From assembly GCA_947623905.1 (NCBI GenBank), contig CANQHX010000014.1, forward strand, positions 1-32,768: DNA of 32,768 bases. The letters run 5' to 3'. Origin of the DNA: an uncultured Lachnospiraceae bacterium. GTDB lineage: Bacteria > Bacillota > Clostridia > Lachnospirales > Lachnospiraceae. A program made the translations under genes and the position numbers. The notes below the pieces were generated by a model that saw nothing but the letters and a program-made list of their open reading frames with translations, had not been told where the DNA came from and did no database searches. Shown piece after piece: positions 15,913-24,153 of this stretch (position 1 is its first letter; every line of letters starts with the position of its first letter).

Positions 15913-17625
15913 ATGGAAGAAAGAATGGAAGAAAAAGAGATACAGCGGATCCGCATGCTGCGGCAGAAGAAGCGCAGGCGCCGCATGGTGCGCAACGTGC
16001 TGATCGTGATCCTGATACTGGCTGTTCTGGGCGGGGCGGCCGCAGGCCTTTATCTGTGGCGGTACAGTCCCGGCAAGGAGCGGTATGACGTGACCGAATA
16101 TTTTGGCGTAAGCGAGGGAGAAGCGGCTGTCATAGTGGACGGGCAGCTTGCCGAAGCAAGAGGAAGGCTGCAGGACGGTGTGTGCTATGTGCCCTGCGAT
16201 CTGGTCACCGGACAGATTAATCAGAGATTCTACTGGGACGCAAATGACCAGGCGATGCTGTATACCATGCCTGACGGCGTCCGCCGGTACGGGGAAGGGG
16301 AAGGGATCCTTCTGGAAGAAGGCGTGCCCTACATTTCTGCCGATCTGATAAAACAATATACGGATATGGAGCTGAACATTTTTCAGGATCCCGTCCGTGT
16401 GGTGATGAACATCCATGTGAACGGCGCCATGGGTGCCATGGTCACAAAGGATACCCAGGTGCGGTACCGGGGCGGCGTAAAGAGCCCGATCCTCACGGAT
16501 ATTTCCTCCGGCGCCATGGTGCGTGTGCTGGAAACGGGAGACAAGTGGCATAAAGTGTGTACGGCCGACGGGTTTATCGGGTACGTGCAGGCCAGATGCC
16601 TGGAGACGGGAGAGTTTTCCGCCAATATCATACCGGGCGAGCCCCAGCAGTACCCCACGTTAAATGACGGTTCCCATATCCGCATGGCGTGGCACCAGAC
16701 GACCAATCAGACCAACAACGCCATGCTGGCGGAGGAACTGGCGGATACGAACGGCATCAACGTTATCTGTCCTACCTGGTTTTATTTTGCCGATGAGGAA
16801 GGTAATGTAAATAACCTCTGCAGCTACGACTATGTGGCCCTTGCCCACGAGCGGGGCATGAAGGTGTGGGCGCTGGTGGACAATTTCACCCAGCCGGTGT
16901 CTACCTATAATATTCTGTCCTACTCCTACAAGCGCAGCCATGTTATCGATCAGCTGGTGGCTGCGGCGCTGGAGTACGGGATCGACGGCCTCAACCTGGA
17001 TTTTGAGGAACTGCCTGCCGAGACAGGCCCGTCATTTGTGCAGTTTGTGCGGGAATTGGCCTTAAGGTGCCATGAAGATGGTCTGGTTTTGTCTGTTGAC
17101 AATCACATTCCATACGATTACAATGCATATTACGGGCGTGAGGAGCAGGGAGTGTTTGCGGACTACGTGATCCTCATGAACTATGACGAACATCAGAATG
17201 AACAGACGGGGGCGGGCAGCGTGGCGTCGCTGAATTTTGTCCGGTCATCCCTGGACCGGATGCTGGAGGATGTGCCTGCCGGGCGGCTGATCAACGGCGT
17301 GCCCTTTTACACCCGTATCTGGAAGAGCGGTACCGGAGCGGACGGGACGCAGAACCTGGAGTGGAGCAGCGTGGGAATGGACAATGCCGCCCGCACTCTG
17401 GAGGAATATCATGTGACGTCCGCATGGGACGACGCCACCCAGCAGAATTACGCAAGCTATACGGATGAACAGGGCAGGATATGCCAGGTATGGCTGGAGG
17501 ACGCGGCGTCCATGCGGAAAAAGCTGGAGACCGCGCAGGCCGCGGGCATCGCCGGTATCGCCGGGTGGAAGCTCGGCCTGGAGACGCCGGATATATGGGA
17601 TCTTATACTGGAATTTTATCCGTAA
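15913..17625 (+). CDS. Membrane-anchored SH3 / glycoside hydrolase family 18 protein
   Basis: Wall-active or spore-related glycosidase of 570 residues. A basic N-terminus ([12 protein letters not shown]) precedes one transmembrane helix ([20 protein letters not shown]), making it a type II protein facing outward. A copper-amine-oxidase-like N-domain follows (~55-150), then an SH3b domain (~175-235, [20 protein letters not shown]). Residues ~260-570 form the GH18 barrel with the catalytic [10 protein letters not shown] motif, and [12 protein letters not shown] further along. GH18 proteins with SH3 domains are related to the YaaH/SleL cortex hydrolases, so peptidoglycan is a likely substrate. 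An ATG with GGAG upstream is used. metK follows after 50 bases. Confidence 0.9.
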   Translation: MEERMEEKEIQRIRMLRQKKRRRRMVRNVLIVILILAVLGGAAAGLYLWRYSPGKERYDVTEYFGVSEGEAAVIVDGQLAEARGRLQDGVCYVPCDLVTGQINQRFYWDANDQAMLYTMPDGVRRYGEGEGILLEEGVPYISADLIKQYTDMELNIFQDPVRVVMNIHVNGAMGAMVTKDTQVRYRGGVKSPILTDISSGAMVRVLETGDKWHKVCTADGFIGYVQARCLETGEFSANIIPGEPQQYPTLNDGSHIRMAWHQTTNQTNNAMLAEELADTNGINVICPTWFYFADEEGNVNNLCSYDYVALAHERGMKVWALVDNFTQPVSTYNILSYSYKRSHVIDQLVAAALEYGIDGLNLDFEELPAETGPSFVQFVRELALRCHEDGLVLSVDNHIPYDYNAYYGREEQGVFADYVILMNYDEHQNEQTGAGSVASLNFVRSSLDRMLEDVPAGRLINGVPFYTRIWKSGTGADGTQNLEWSSVGMDNAARTLEEYHVTSAWDDATQQNYASYTDEQGRICQVWLEDAASMRKKLETAQAAGIAGIAGWKLGLETPDIWDLILEFYP

Positions 17626-17675
17626 AAAGGACAAGAGGGAGAAAGAGCGCGAAAGCGCCCGGAACGGAGGAAAAA

Positions 17676-18863
17676 TTGGAAAAGAAGTTGTTTACATCAG
17701 AGTCGGTGACAGAGGGACATCCCGATAAAGTGTGCGACCAGATCGCGGACCGGGTGCTGGACGCGCTGCTGGAGCAGGATCCCATGAGCCGGGTTGCCTG
17801 CGAGGTGTGCACAAAAACAGATTTTGTGCTGCTGTTCGGGGAAGTGACGACGAAAGCAGCGGTGGATTATGAAAAGATCGCCCGGGAGACCATCTGTGAC
17901 ATCGGATATGACAATGACGCCTGCGGTTTTAACGGGCACAATGTGAAAGTAAAGGTGCGCCTGGAGCAGCAGTCCCCGGACATTGCCAGGGGCGTGGACC
18001 AGTCGCTGGAATCCCGCGAGGAGGATATGGACGACGTGCAGCTGGAAGCTATCGGCGCCGGCGACCAGGGTATGATGTTCGGCTACGCTACCAATGAGAC
18101 GGATGAGTATATGCCCTATCCCGTTTATCTTGCCCAGAAGCTGGCCCGCAGGCTGGCGCAGGTGAGAAAGGACGGCACGCTGCCTTACCTCCGCCCTGAC
18201 GGGAAGACCCAGGTAAGCGTGGAGTATGACGAGAATGACAGGCCCGTTCACATTGAGGCAGTGGTAGTATCCACCCAGCATGACGAAAACATCAGCCAGC
18301 GGCAGATCCATTACGACATCCGCAGAGAGGTGCTGGAGAAGGTACTGCCCCGTGAATTGTTTGACGATAAGACCATTGTGTACATCAATCCTACGGGAAG
18401 GTTTGTCATCGGGGGACCGGTGGGAGACAGCGGCCTTACCGGCAGGAAGATCATCGTAGATACATACGGCAGCTGGGCCCGCCACGGCGGCGGCGCTTTC
18501 TCCGGAAAGGACTGTACAAAGGTGGACCGTTCCGCAGCATACGCAGCCCGTTATGTGGCCAAAAATATCGTGGCGGCAGGCCTGGCGGACCGCTGTGAGA
18601 TCCAGATCTCCTATGCCATCGGCGTGGCGCAGCCCACCTCCGTCAGCGTGGACACCTTCGGCACCGGAAAGCTCAGCGACCGGGAACTGACCCGCATCAT
18701 AAGGGAGAATTTTGATATGCGGCCCGCCGGCATCATCCGAATGCTGGATCTGCGCAGGCCAATCTACGGCCAGACGGCTGCTTACGGGCACTTTGGGCGG
18801 AATGACCTGGATCTGCCCTGGGAGCGTCTGGACAAGGTGGATATACTGAGAAAATACCTGTAA
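17676..18863 (+). CDS. metK: S-adenosylmethionine synthetase
   Basis: Makes S-adenosylmethionine from methionine and ATP. The 395-residue product has the canonical length. Motifs: [20 protein letters not shown] at the N-terminus, the hexapeptide GAGDQG followed by [10 protein letters not shown], and the P-loop-like GGGAFSGKD with [10 protein letters not shown] (usually P in place of the C). The start is a TTG at 17676 with ACGGAGG 5 bases upstream; the longer open frame into the GH18 gene is rejected because it would add 65 unrelated residues. No SAM riboswitch is visible in the 50-base gap ahead, so it probably shares the upstream transcript. A terminator follows. Confidence 0.96.
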   Translation: MEKKLFTSESVTEGHPDKVCDQIADRVLDALLEQDPMSRVACEVCTKTDFVLLFGEVTTKAAVDYEKIARETICDIGYDNDACGFNGHNVKVKVRLEQQSPDIARGVDQSLESREEDMDDVQLEAIGAGDQGMMFGYATNETDEYMPYPVYLAQKLARRLAQVRKDGTLPYLRPDGKTQVSVEYDENDRPVHIEAVVVSTQHDENISQRQIHYDIRREVLEKVLPRELFDDKTIVYINPTGRFVIGGPVGDSGLTGRKIIVDTYGSWARHGGGAFSGKDCTKVDRSAAYAARYVAKNIVAAGLADRCEIQISYAIGVAQPTSVSVDTFGTGKLSDRELTRIIRENFDMRPAGIIRMLDLRRPIYGQTAAYGHFGRNDLDLPWERLDKVDILRKYL

Positions 18864-18865
18864 AA

Positions 18866-18916
18866 AGAGGGCATCCCAACAGTCATTTGAAATGACTTGC
18901 GGGATGCTCTCTTTTG
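18866..18916 (+). terminator. Terminator after metK
   Basis: GAGGGCATCCC (18867-18877) pairs with GGGATGCTCTC (18901-18911), allowing one mismatch, and is followed by TTTT. The loop itself contains a second perfect hairpin, AGTCATTT/AAATGACT. Confidence 0.85.
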
Positions 18917-18982
18917 CTATGTCATAAATCCGGCGATCCCTCACATACAGTGTAAGTGAAACAGAGCACGGAGTCACGGCGT

Positions 18983-19678
18983 ATGTGGGAGCAGAGAAAA
19001 CTGGATTATATCATGGGACTGGTGGTACTGGTAATGGTGGCGCTTCTGCTGGATTACCGGTTCCACTGGTCCGCTGAGACTGCGGCCACCGGGGAACCGG
19101 AAGAGCATATCGTAGTGCTGGATCCCGGCCACGGGGGTGTGGATCCCGGAAAGGTAGGCAGCGGCCAGATACTGGAGAAGGACATCAATCTTGCCATATC
19201 CCTTTCTGTAAAGGAACTGCTGGAACAGCAGCAGGTGACAGTGGTGATGACAAGGGATGCGGACGTGGGGCTTTACGGGGAAACGGATTCCAATAAAAAA
19301 ATATCGGATATGCGGGCCCGGTGCGCCATTATCGAAAAGACAAAGCCGGAGATCGTGGTGAGCATTCACCAGAACAGCTATAAAGATACCAGCGCGCGGG
19401 GCGCCCAGGTATTTTATTATGCGAAATCCGATGAGGGGAAACGGCTGGCTGCCGTCATGCAGCAGGCGCTGAGGGAAGGGCTGGATGAGGAAAATGACAG
19501 GCCTCCCAAAGCAAACAGCGATTACTACATGCTGTGCCATACGGTCAGCCCCGCGGTTATCGTGGAGTGCGGATTTCTCACCAATCCTCAGGAGGCACAG
19601 ATGCTAAACTCGGAGGCATACCAGAAACAGGTGGCGGAAGCCATCACCAATGGGATCATGACATATTTACACCAGTAA
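18983..19678 (+). CDS. cwlD: N-acetylmuramoyl-L-alanine amidase, CwlD-like
   Basis: Cleaves the amide bond between muramic acid and the peptide stem, on the outer side of the membrane. The 231-residue protein has an N-terminal membrane helix (IMGLVVLVMVALLLDYRF) and an Amidase_3 domain with all four zinc/catalytic positions: DPGHGGVDPG, LEKDINLA, VSIHQNSYKD and VIVECGFLTNPQEA. This compact membrane-anchored form matches CwlD, which makes muramic-delta-lactam in spore cortex. ATG 18983 (GGAG 9 bases upstream) is chosen over the GTG at 18956, which has no Shine-Dalgarno. The gene name is by architecture; a vegetative amidase remains possible. Confidence 0.88.
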   Translation: MWEQRKLDYIMGLVVLVMVALLLDYRFHWSAETAATGEPEEHIVVLDPGHGGVDPGKVGSGQILEKDINLAISLSVKELLEQQQVTVVMTRDADVGLYGETDSNKKISDMRARCAIIEKTKPEIVVSIHQNSYKDTSARGAQVFYYAKSDEGKRLAAVMQQALREGLDEENDRPPKANSDYYMLCHTVSPAVIVECGFLTNPQEAQMLNSEAYQKQVAEAITNGIMTYLHQ

Positions 19679-19718
19679 AAAAGAATGATACACTGCAGGA
19701 AAAAGAGAAGGACATCTG

Positions 19719-20459
19719 GTGATAAGGATGAAGAAGCACAGAACTTTATTTATCTGTATCCTCACGGCCGCGGCCCTGGCTGCCGGGGCCGCGGCAGGCT
19801 ATTTCGCCTATCGTGCCGGCTGGGCGGGATGGACGCGGAAGGATGCCGGCGGGGAGCAGGAGGAAAAAGATAAAACCGGGCTTTCCGGAAATGATTTTGG
19901 CATCGAAACCATGAAGAGCGACACGGATCGTGACGGCGACGGTATAGACGATTACACGGATATCCTGCAGGGGGCGAAGGCGGAGGCGGAGAGAAAACCG
20001 GCGTACAAAAGCGCTTATTATGACGGCGGCTATCCGCCGGACGATGAGGGCGTGTGCACCGACGTCATCTGGCGGGCGCTGAAAAATGCCGGCTATATGC
20101 TGAAGGATATGGTAGACGCGGATATCGCTGCCCATACGGACGCATATCCGAGAGTGGAGGGTGAGCCGGATCCCAACATCGATTTTCGCCGGGTGCCCAA
20201 TCTGATGGTATATTTTCAGCGAAACCAGCTGTCTCTCACCACGGACATTTATCAGATCGGGGAGTGGCAGCCGGGCGATATCGTGGCGTTCAATGAAAAC
20301 CATATCGGGATCATATCCGACATCCGCAATGAGAACGGCGTTCCCTATCTGATCCACAATACCGGGCAGCCCAACCGGGAGGAGGATATACTGGAACGAT
20401 ACAATGTAACCCGGGAGATCACGGGACATTACCGCATGAAACAGCAGGCGGATCAGTAG
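19719..20459 (+). CDS. DUF1287 domain protein, exported
   Basis: Exported or membrane-anchored protein of about 245 residues. A signal/anchor helix (LFICILTAAALAAGAAAGYF) is followed by a DUF1287 domain: YYDGGYPPDDEGVCTDVIWR with the conserved cysteine, PNIDFRRVPNLMVYF, and WQPGDIVAFNENHIGIISD with the conserved histidine. Cysteine plus histidine in this order suggests a papain/NlpC-P60-like fold, so a wall peptidase role is plausible but not proven. The GTG at 19719 has AGAAGGA upstream; the ATG at 19728 is nearly as good. It sits directly behind the CwlD-like amidase, consistent with a cell-envelope task. Confidence 0.85.
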   Translation: MIRMKKHRTLFICILTAAALAAGAAAGYFAYRAGWAGWTRKDAGGEQEEKDKTGLSGNDFGIETMKSDTDRDGDGIDDYTDILQGAKAEAERKPAYKSAYYDGGYPPDDEGVCTDVIWRALKNAGYMLKDMVDADIAAHTDAYPRVEGEPDPNIDFRRVPNLMVYFQRNQLSLTTDIYQIGEWQPGDIVAFNENHIGIISDIRNENGVPYLIHNTGQPNREEDILERYNVTREITGHYRMKQQADQ

Positions 20460-20524
20460 AGATCCACAGGACCGTCCCATGCCGCGGAACTGTGCGGATA
20501 TAGGGAGATCCCTGTAAAATTCCA

Positions 20525-20553
20525 TTGAAATAAACCTGTTTGTGGCTTATAAT
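20525..20553 (+). promoter_or_regulatory. Promoter of rpiB
   Basis: TTGAAA (20525-20530) and TATAAT (20548-20553) with a 17-base spacer, 36 bases before the rpiB ATG. Confidence 0.75.
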
Positions 20554-20589
20554 AGATATAAATCTGTACAGAAGAACGGAGGAAGGCAA

Positions 20590-21021
20590 ATGATCGGACT
20601 GGGAAGCGATCAGGCGGGATACGGCCTGAAGCAGGAAATCATCAAATATCTGGAGGAAAAGGGTCTGGAATACAAGGATTACGGCAGCTACAGCGCCGAT
20701 CCCTGCGATTATCCCGTGTACGGGAAAAAGGTGGCCCACGCCATCGTAAACGGAGAGTGTGACAAGGGCATTCTCATCTGCGGTACGGGCATCGGCATCA
20801 GCATAGCGGCCAACAAGGTTAAGGGCATCCGGGCCGCCCTGTGTTCCGACTGCTTCAGCGCGGAAGCCACACGGCTGCACAATGACGCAAACATCGTGGC
20901 CATGGGCGCCAGAGTGGTGGGCCCCGGCCTTGCCGTGAAGATCGTGGATACGTTTTTGAATACGGAGTTTTCCGGCGTAGAGCGCCATCAGCGCCGCATC
21001 GACATGCTGGAGGAAGAATAG
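20590..21021 (+). CDS. rpiB: Ribose-5-phosphate isomerase B
   Basis: Interconverts ribose-5-phosphate and ribulose-5-phosphate in the pentose phosphate pathway. The 143-residue length and motifs fit the RpiB/LacAB family: MIGLGSDQAGYGLKQEI, DYGSYSADPCDYPVYGKKVA, the active-site cysteine block GILICGTGIGISIAANKVKG, and HNDANIVAMGARVVG. The start at 20590 directly follows GGAGGAAGG; an upstream extension in the same frame overlaps the promoter and is rejected. The dCMP deaminase gene follows 16 bases later, linking pentose and pyrimidine metabolism. Confidence 0.94.
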   Translation: MIGLGSDQAGYGLKQEIIKYLEEKGLEYKDYGSYSADPCDYPVYGKKVAHAIVNGECDKGILICGTGIGISIAANKVKGIRAALCSDCFSAEATRLHNDANIVAMGARVVGPGLAVKIVDTFLNTEFSGVERHQRRIDMLEEE

Positions 21022-21037
21022 GACTGGAGGAAACGTC

Positions 21038-21526
21038 ATGAGTGAAAAGCGTCAGGACTATATCAGCTGGGATGAATATTTCATGGGAGTGGCATACCTG
21101 TCGGCCATGCGGTCCAAGGATCCCAACACCCAGGTGGGCGCCTGTATCGTCAGCAATGAAAACAAGATCATGTCCATGGGGTACAACGGATTCCCCCAGG
21201 GCTGCTCCGACGATGAGTTCCCCTGGAACCGGGACAATGAAGACCCGCTGAAAAACAAATATTTTTATACCACCCACAGTGAGCTGAATGCCATATTGAA
21301 CTACCGGGGCGGGAGCCTGGAGGGCGCCAAGCTGTACGTGACTCTGTTTCCCTGCAACGAGTGCGCCAAAGCCATTATCCAGTGCGGTATCAAGACCGTG
21401 GTCTATGATGAGGACAAATACAATGGCACTCCTTCGGTGTCGGCGTCCCGCATGATGCTGAAAGCCGCCGGGGTGAAGATCGTTCCCTACCGGTCCAGCG
21501 GCCGTGAGATAAAGCTGAAATTATAA
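21038..21526 (+). CDS. Deoxycytidylate deaminase (ComEB-like)
   Basis: Deaminates dCMP to dUMP for dTTP synthesis. The 162-residue protein has a zinc-dependent deaminase fold: WDEYFMGVAYLSAMRSKDPN with the TQVGACIV start of the core, the THSELNAILN block (H-x-E), and LFPCNECAKAIIQCGIKTVV (P-C-x-x-C). The YNGFPQGCSDDEF segment is typical of the dCMP rather than tRNA deaminase branch. The Shine-Dalgarno GGAGG lies before ATG 21038. Its stop is followed within 20 bases by the first copy of the 79-bp repeat, so it marks the left edge of the inserted cassette. Confidence 0.93.
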   Translation: MSEKRQDYISWDEYFMGVAYLSAMRSKDPNTQVGACIVSNENKIMSMGYNGFPQGCSDDEFPWNRDNEDPLKNKYFYTTHSELNAILNYRGGSLEGAKLYVTLFPCNECAKAIIQCGIKTVVYDEDKYNGTPSVSASRMMLKAAGVKIVPYRSSGREIKLKL

Positions 21527-21545
21527 TAAAAACATTAATAGAAAA

Positions 21546-21624
21546 GAGAACAGCCGGATGGCTTTGCCATCCGACACGAGATCTGCCCCGGAGGGGCAAA
21601 CTCGGTTATGCGCAGAAAACATGC
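21546..21624 (+). repeat. 79-bp structured direct repeat, copy 1
   Basis: Shares 73 of 79 positions with 22812-22890. It folds into two hairpins: CGGATGGC-TTT-GCCATCCG, and CGAGATCTGCCCC-GGA-GGGGCAAACTCG (one mismatch and a bulge). It ends with TATGCGCAGAAAACATGC. Its left border follows the dCMP deaminase gene by about 20 bases. Confidence 0.9.
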
Positions 21625-22003
21625 CTTCCTTCTCGGAGTCTGGCATTACATAATCATGAATCGGTCAGAATACAACCTCAATGGAGCTGCAACCTACAAT
21701 GAATGGTATCCTAACGGCAGTAAGTCATATAAAGGAACTATCGGAAACAGCGTTGATTATGACATTACGGTAAAATGTTCCTTCATACCCGAACCAGAAT
21801 GCGATCATTCAGAACCGAAGGCTGAACCTGAAGAAGATGATTTCCCTGATGAAGCAGAGACCCAGCAAAACTCTGCATCCCCTGATCGTGATCAATCTTC
21901 GGAGCCGAAAGTCGTCAATCAGTATTTCAGCAATCCGACAGTTGTATATCAAAACGGAGAAAAGAATGTCCATGTCGATCACGTGGATGTTCTGAATACA
22001 TAG
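21608..22003 (+). CDS. ORF A: unknown protein, probably 5'-truncated
   Basis: Open frame of 131 residues whose first codons (MRRKHA) come from the flanking repeat. The native part probably begins around MNRSEYNLNGAATYNEWYPN and has no ribosome-binding site, suggesting loss of the true 5' end. The middle is acidic (EPKAEPEEDDFPDEAE) and probably disordered. The last 30 residues, from VVNQYFSNPT to VVYQNGEKNVHVDHVDVLN, form a beta-type motif that recurs near the N-terminus of ORF B. The sequence is AT-richer than the surrounding housekeeping genes. The TAG stop overlaps the Shine-Dalgarno of the NUDIX gene (TAGGAG). I do not recognise a family. Confidence 0.55.
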   Translation: MRRKHAFLLGVWHYIIMNRSEYNLNGAATYNEWYPNGSKSYKGTIGNSVDYDITVKCSFIPEPECDHSEPKAEPEEDDFPDEAETQQNSASPDRDQSSEPKVVNQYFSNPTVVYQNGEKNVHVDHVDVLNT

Positions 22004-22010
22004 GAGCCTT

Positions 22011-22460
22011 ATGGAAAGAATTGATAAAGTTATCCTGACTAATATGTGCATGGTATATGATGGCACAAAGGTATTAGTCGAAGAAAAAATCGGCAAGGAC
22101 TATAAAGGGATCATATTTCCTGGTGGTCACATCGAAGAGAACGAACCTGTAGTAGATTCAGTTATTCGTGAAATAAAAGAAGAAACAGGACTAACGATCA
22201 AAAATCCCAAGCTCTGTGGTGTCAAAGACTGGTTTAACGAAGACGGCACACGCTATATTGTTTTTCTGTTCAAAACAGATTCATATTGTGGAGAACTACA
22301 CTCTTCCGATGAAGGAAAAGTATTTTGGACAGAATTATCGGAGCTTATGAATCTTCCGATAATGTGGCACATGGATTCCATGATCCATATCTTCTCCACA
22401 GGAGAATTTGCAGAACTTTTTCTGGATTCCAATAATGACTGGAAACCGATACTGAAATAG
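22011..22460 (+). CDS. NUDIX hydrolase (MutT-like)
   Basis: Nucleoside-diphosphate-linked hydrolase of 149 residues. The complete NUDIX box is present: G-H-I-E-E-N-E at the start, then VIREIKEETGL, which satisfies G-x5-E-x7-R-E-U-x-E-E-x-G-U. The preceding strand holds VEEKIGKDYKGIIFPGG. The general form resembles 8-oxo-dGTP-type MutT enzymes, but the substrate cannot be told. The ribosome-binding site TAGGAGCC overlaps the ORF A stop, and the gene's own TAG again forms TAGGAG for ORF B, so the three genes look like one compact operon. Codon use is AT-richer than the flanks. It is the only intact gene in the cassette. Confidence 0.9.
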   Translation: MERIDKVILTNMCMVYDGTKVLVEEKIGKDYKGIIFPGGHIEENEPVVDSVIREIKEETGLTIKNPKLCGVKDWFNEDGTRYIVFLFKTDSYCGELHSSDEGKVFWTELSELMNLPIMWHMDSMIHIFSTGEFAELFLDSNNDWKPILK

Positions 22461-22479
22461 GAGAAAAAACAAATGGCAG

Positions 22480-22914
22480 ATGAATTTAGAAGTTATTCCC
22501 TCTGCTCAAAGTCCCAAAGGCATTGAACCCGTAAAGACCGTACAGCAGACTGGAGAAAAGAATATATATATCAATCATGCAAATATTGTTAATGTAAATA
22601 TAAGCAAAAGCGAAGATTCGACCTCCAGTGGTCAATATGAATCATTATATTATAAAGGGAGCATTTTATCACATGATGATTCTACCCTTCTTGAAGAGTT
22701 CAAGAAGGATTATTCAGAAATAATGGAATACTGCATAAACACGGATTTTACATCTGAGTTAGTCAGAATAACTCTATCTGATGAAATTGATATTCTTTTT
22801 AAAGATAAATGGAGAATAGCCGGATGGCAAAGCCATCCGACGCGAGATTTGCCCCGGAGGGGCAAACTCGGTTATGCGCAGAAAACATGCGCAGAAAGGA
22901 GAACGCTATGTTAA
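22480..22914 (+). CDS. ORF B: unknown protein, 3'-truncated by the repeat
   Basis: Open frame of 144 residues. The N-terminal part holds TVQQTGEKNIYINHANIVN, matching the end of ORF A. A helical region follows (SLYYKGSILSHDDSTLLEEF, then FTSELVRITLSDEIDILF). From about KDKWRIAGW onward the codons are those of repeat copy 2, so the native C-terminus is missing and the frame ends by chance inside the FucU gene start. The best-placed start, ATG 22473 after GGAG, is in another frame that stops after 17 codons; a one-base shift may therefore have occurred near the start. Probably a non-functional remnant. Confidence 0.5.
   Translation: MNLEVIPSAQSPKGIEPVKTVQQTGEKNIYINHANIVNVNISKSEDSTSSGQYESLYYKGSILSHDDSTLLEEFKKDYSEIMEYCINTDFTSELVRITLSDEIDILFKDKWRIAGWQSHPTRDLPRRGKLGYAQKTCAERRTLC
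22812..22890 (+). repeat. 79-bp structured direct repeat, copy 2
   Basis: Right-hand copy of the repeat at 21546-21624. The second stem is better paired here (TTTGCCCC-GGA-GGGGCAAA). The loop of the first hairpin is AAA instead of TTT, as if that loop had been inverted. The Shine-Dalgarno of the FucU gene (AAAGGAG, 22895-22901) follows directly. Confidence 0.9.
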
Positions 22915-23351
22915 AAGGAATCCCCAAAATCTTATCCCCTGAACTTCTGAAGGTGCTCTGCGAGATGGGCCACAGCGACCGTCTGGTGATCAGCGACGGC
23001 AATTTCCCCGCGGAGTCCATGGGAAAGAACGCCATTGTCATCCGCTGTGACGGCCACGGCGTGCCAGAGATACTGGACGCCATCCTGCAGGTGTTCCCTC
23101 TGGATACCTATGTGGACAAGCCAGTGAATCTTATGGAGGTCATGGCGGGCGACAATGTGGAGACGCCTATCTGGGACACCTACAAGGGACTGGTGGCAAA
23201 ATATGATGACCGGGGCGCAGACGCTGTGGGCAACATTGAACGGTTCGCTTTTTATGAGGAGGCAAAGACTGCCTACTGCATCATCGCCACATCGGAATCC
23301 GCCCTGTACGCCAATGTGATGCTGCAAAAAGGCGTAGTGGTGGACAACTGA
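22908..23351 (+). CDS. FucU/RbsD-family sugar mutarotase
   Basis: Catalyses anomer or pyranose/furanose interconversion of a sugar such as fucose or ribose. The 147-residue length matches FucU. Motifs: MLKGIPKILSPELLKVLCEM, GHSDRLVISDGNFPAES with the conserved His and Asp, IRCDGHGVPEILDAIL, FPLDTYVDKPVNLMEV, and the closing FYEEAKTAYCIIATSESALY with YANVMLQKGV. ATG 22908 has AAAGGAG 6 bases before it, so the longer frame running back through the repeat is rejected. No fucose or ribose catabolic genes are beside it, although rpiB lies 1.9 kb upstream; the cassette separates them. The RluA-type gene begins one base after its stop. Confidence 0.93.
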   Translation: MLKGIPKILSPELLKVLCEMGHSDRLVISDGNFPAESMGKNAIVIRCDGHGVPEILDAILQVFPLDTYVDKPVNLMEVMAGDNVETPIWDTYKGLVAKYDDRGADAVGNIERFAFYEEAKTAYCIIATSESALYANVMLQKGVVVDN

Positions 23352-23352
23352 C

Positions 23353-24090
23353 GTGGAAAGGGACTATACAAATGCTCCTGCCGCAGCCTTCCAGCAATGG
23401 GAGGCTGTTTGTGCGCCATATGGCAGTCTGGAGCCGGTCCGGGAGGACGATACCATAGGTATCTGGCGGAAAGGGCCGGGGCTGGCAGTGGAGACAAGGC
23501 GCGTAGGGCAGCAGGATGTGGTGAGCCGTCTGAGAAACATGGGCCGCACCCCTTATCTTGTCCACCGGCTGGATCAGCCGGTGCAGGGACTAATGGCAGT
23601 GGCGTACACGAAACAGGCGGCGGCAGGCTTAAGCCGCCAGGTGCAGGACGGCACCATGAAAAAAGAGTATCTGGCGGTGTGCCGCCCGGACGGGAAAGCG
23701 GAACCGAACCGGATCCCGGTGCGTCTTGCGGGCCAGACATTGTCTGTGAAAAGCGGTGAAGAATTTGCCCTTGAGGACTGGCTGTTAAAGGACGGCAGGA
23801 CCAACATTTCCCGGGCAGTGGAGGCGGGCACGGCAGGGGCGAAAAAGGCAAGACTTACCTGCCGGGTACTGGAAGCAACGGATCAGCATGTCCTTGTGCG
23901 CGTATGCCTGGATACAGGGCGGCACCATCAGATCCGGGTGCAGCTCGCCCACGCCGGGCTTCCCATTGTGGGAGATGTGAAATATGGCCGGGCAGAAACC
24001 GGCAGAGGCGGCAGCCTGCTTTATCTGTGCGCCTGCGGCCTTACATTGCGGCATCCCGTCACCGGGGAGCGGATACATGTGGAACTGTAG
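23353..24090 (+). CDS. RluA-family pseudouridine synthase
   Basis: Predicted to isomerise uridine in rRNA or tRNA. The 245-residue protein has the family active-site block YLVHRLDQPVQGLMAVAYTK with catalytic aspartate in HRLDQP, followed by KKEYLAVCRPDG, RVCLDTGRHHQIRVQLAHAG and LPIVGDVKYG. There is no N-terminal S4 domain, so it belongs to the short RluA/TruC-like branch. The GTG at 23353 is proposed because the stop of the preceding gene is one base away and coupling would compensate for the lack of a clear Shine-Dalgarno. Target position unknown. Confidence 0.9.
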   Translation: MERDYTNAPAAAFQQWEAVCAPYGSLEPVREDDTIGIWRKGPGLAVETRRVGQQDVVSRLRNMGRTPYLVHRLDQPVQGLMAVAYTKQAAAGLSRQVQDGTMKKEYLAVCRPDGKAEPNRIPVRLAGQTLSVKSGEEFALEDWLLKDGRTNISRAVEAGTAGAKKARLTCRVLEATDQHVLVRVCLDTGRHHQIRVQLAHAGLPIVGDVKYGRAETGRGGSLLYLCACGLTLRHPVTGERIHVEL

Positions 24091-24101
24091 CGGATACATG
24101 T
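24068..24101 (+). repeat. Short direct repeat AGCGGATACATGT at the end of the pseudouridine synthase gene
   Basis: Thirteen bases at 24068-24080 recur exactly at 24089-24101, the second copy overlapping the stop codon. It suggests a small tandem duplication. Confidence 0.6.
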
Positions 24102-24153
24102 TTCTGCCGCTGCGCGCAGCGCTGCAATCTGCTGCATGCAGAACTGCAATATA

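Noticed and set aside
17626..17675. SAM riboswitch ahead of metK
   Set aside because: The 50-base gap is too short and shows no conserved SAM-I elements.
21546..22890. Integron attC sites or IS200/IS605 ends as an explanation for the 79-bp repeats
   Set aside because: No attC-type core sites (GTTRRRY/RYYYAAC) flank the hairpins, and no tyrosine recombinase, TnpA or TnpB gene is present. The repeats are left as unclassified.
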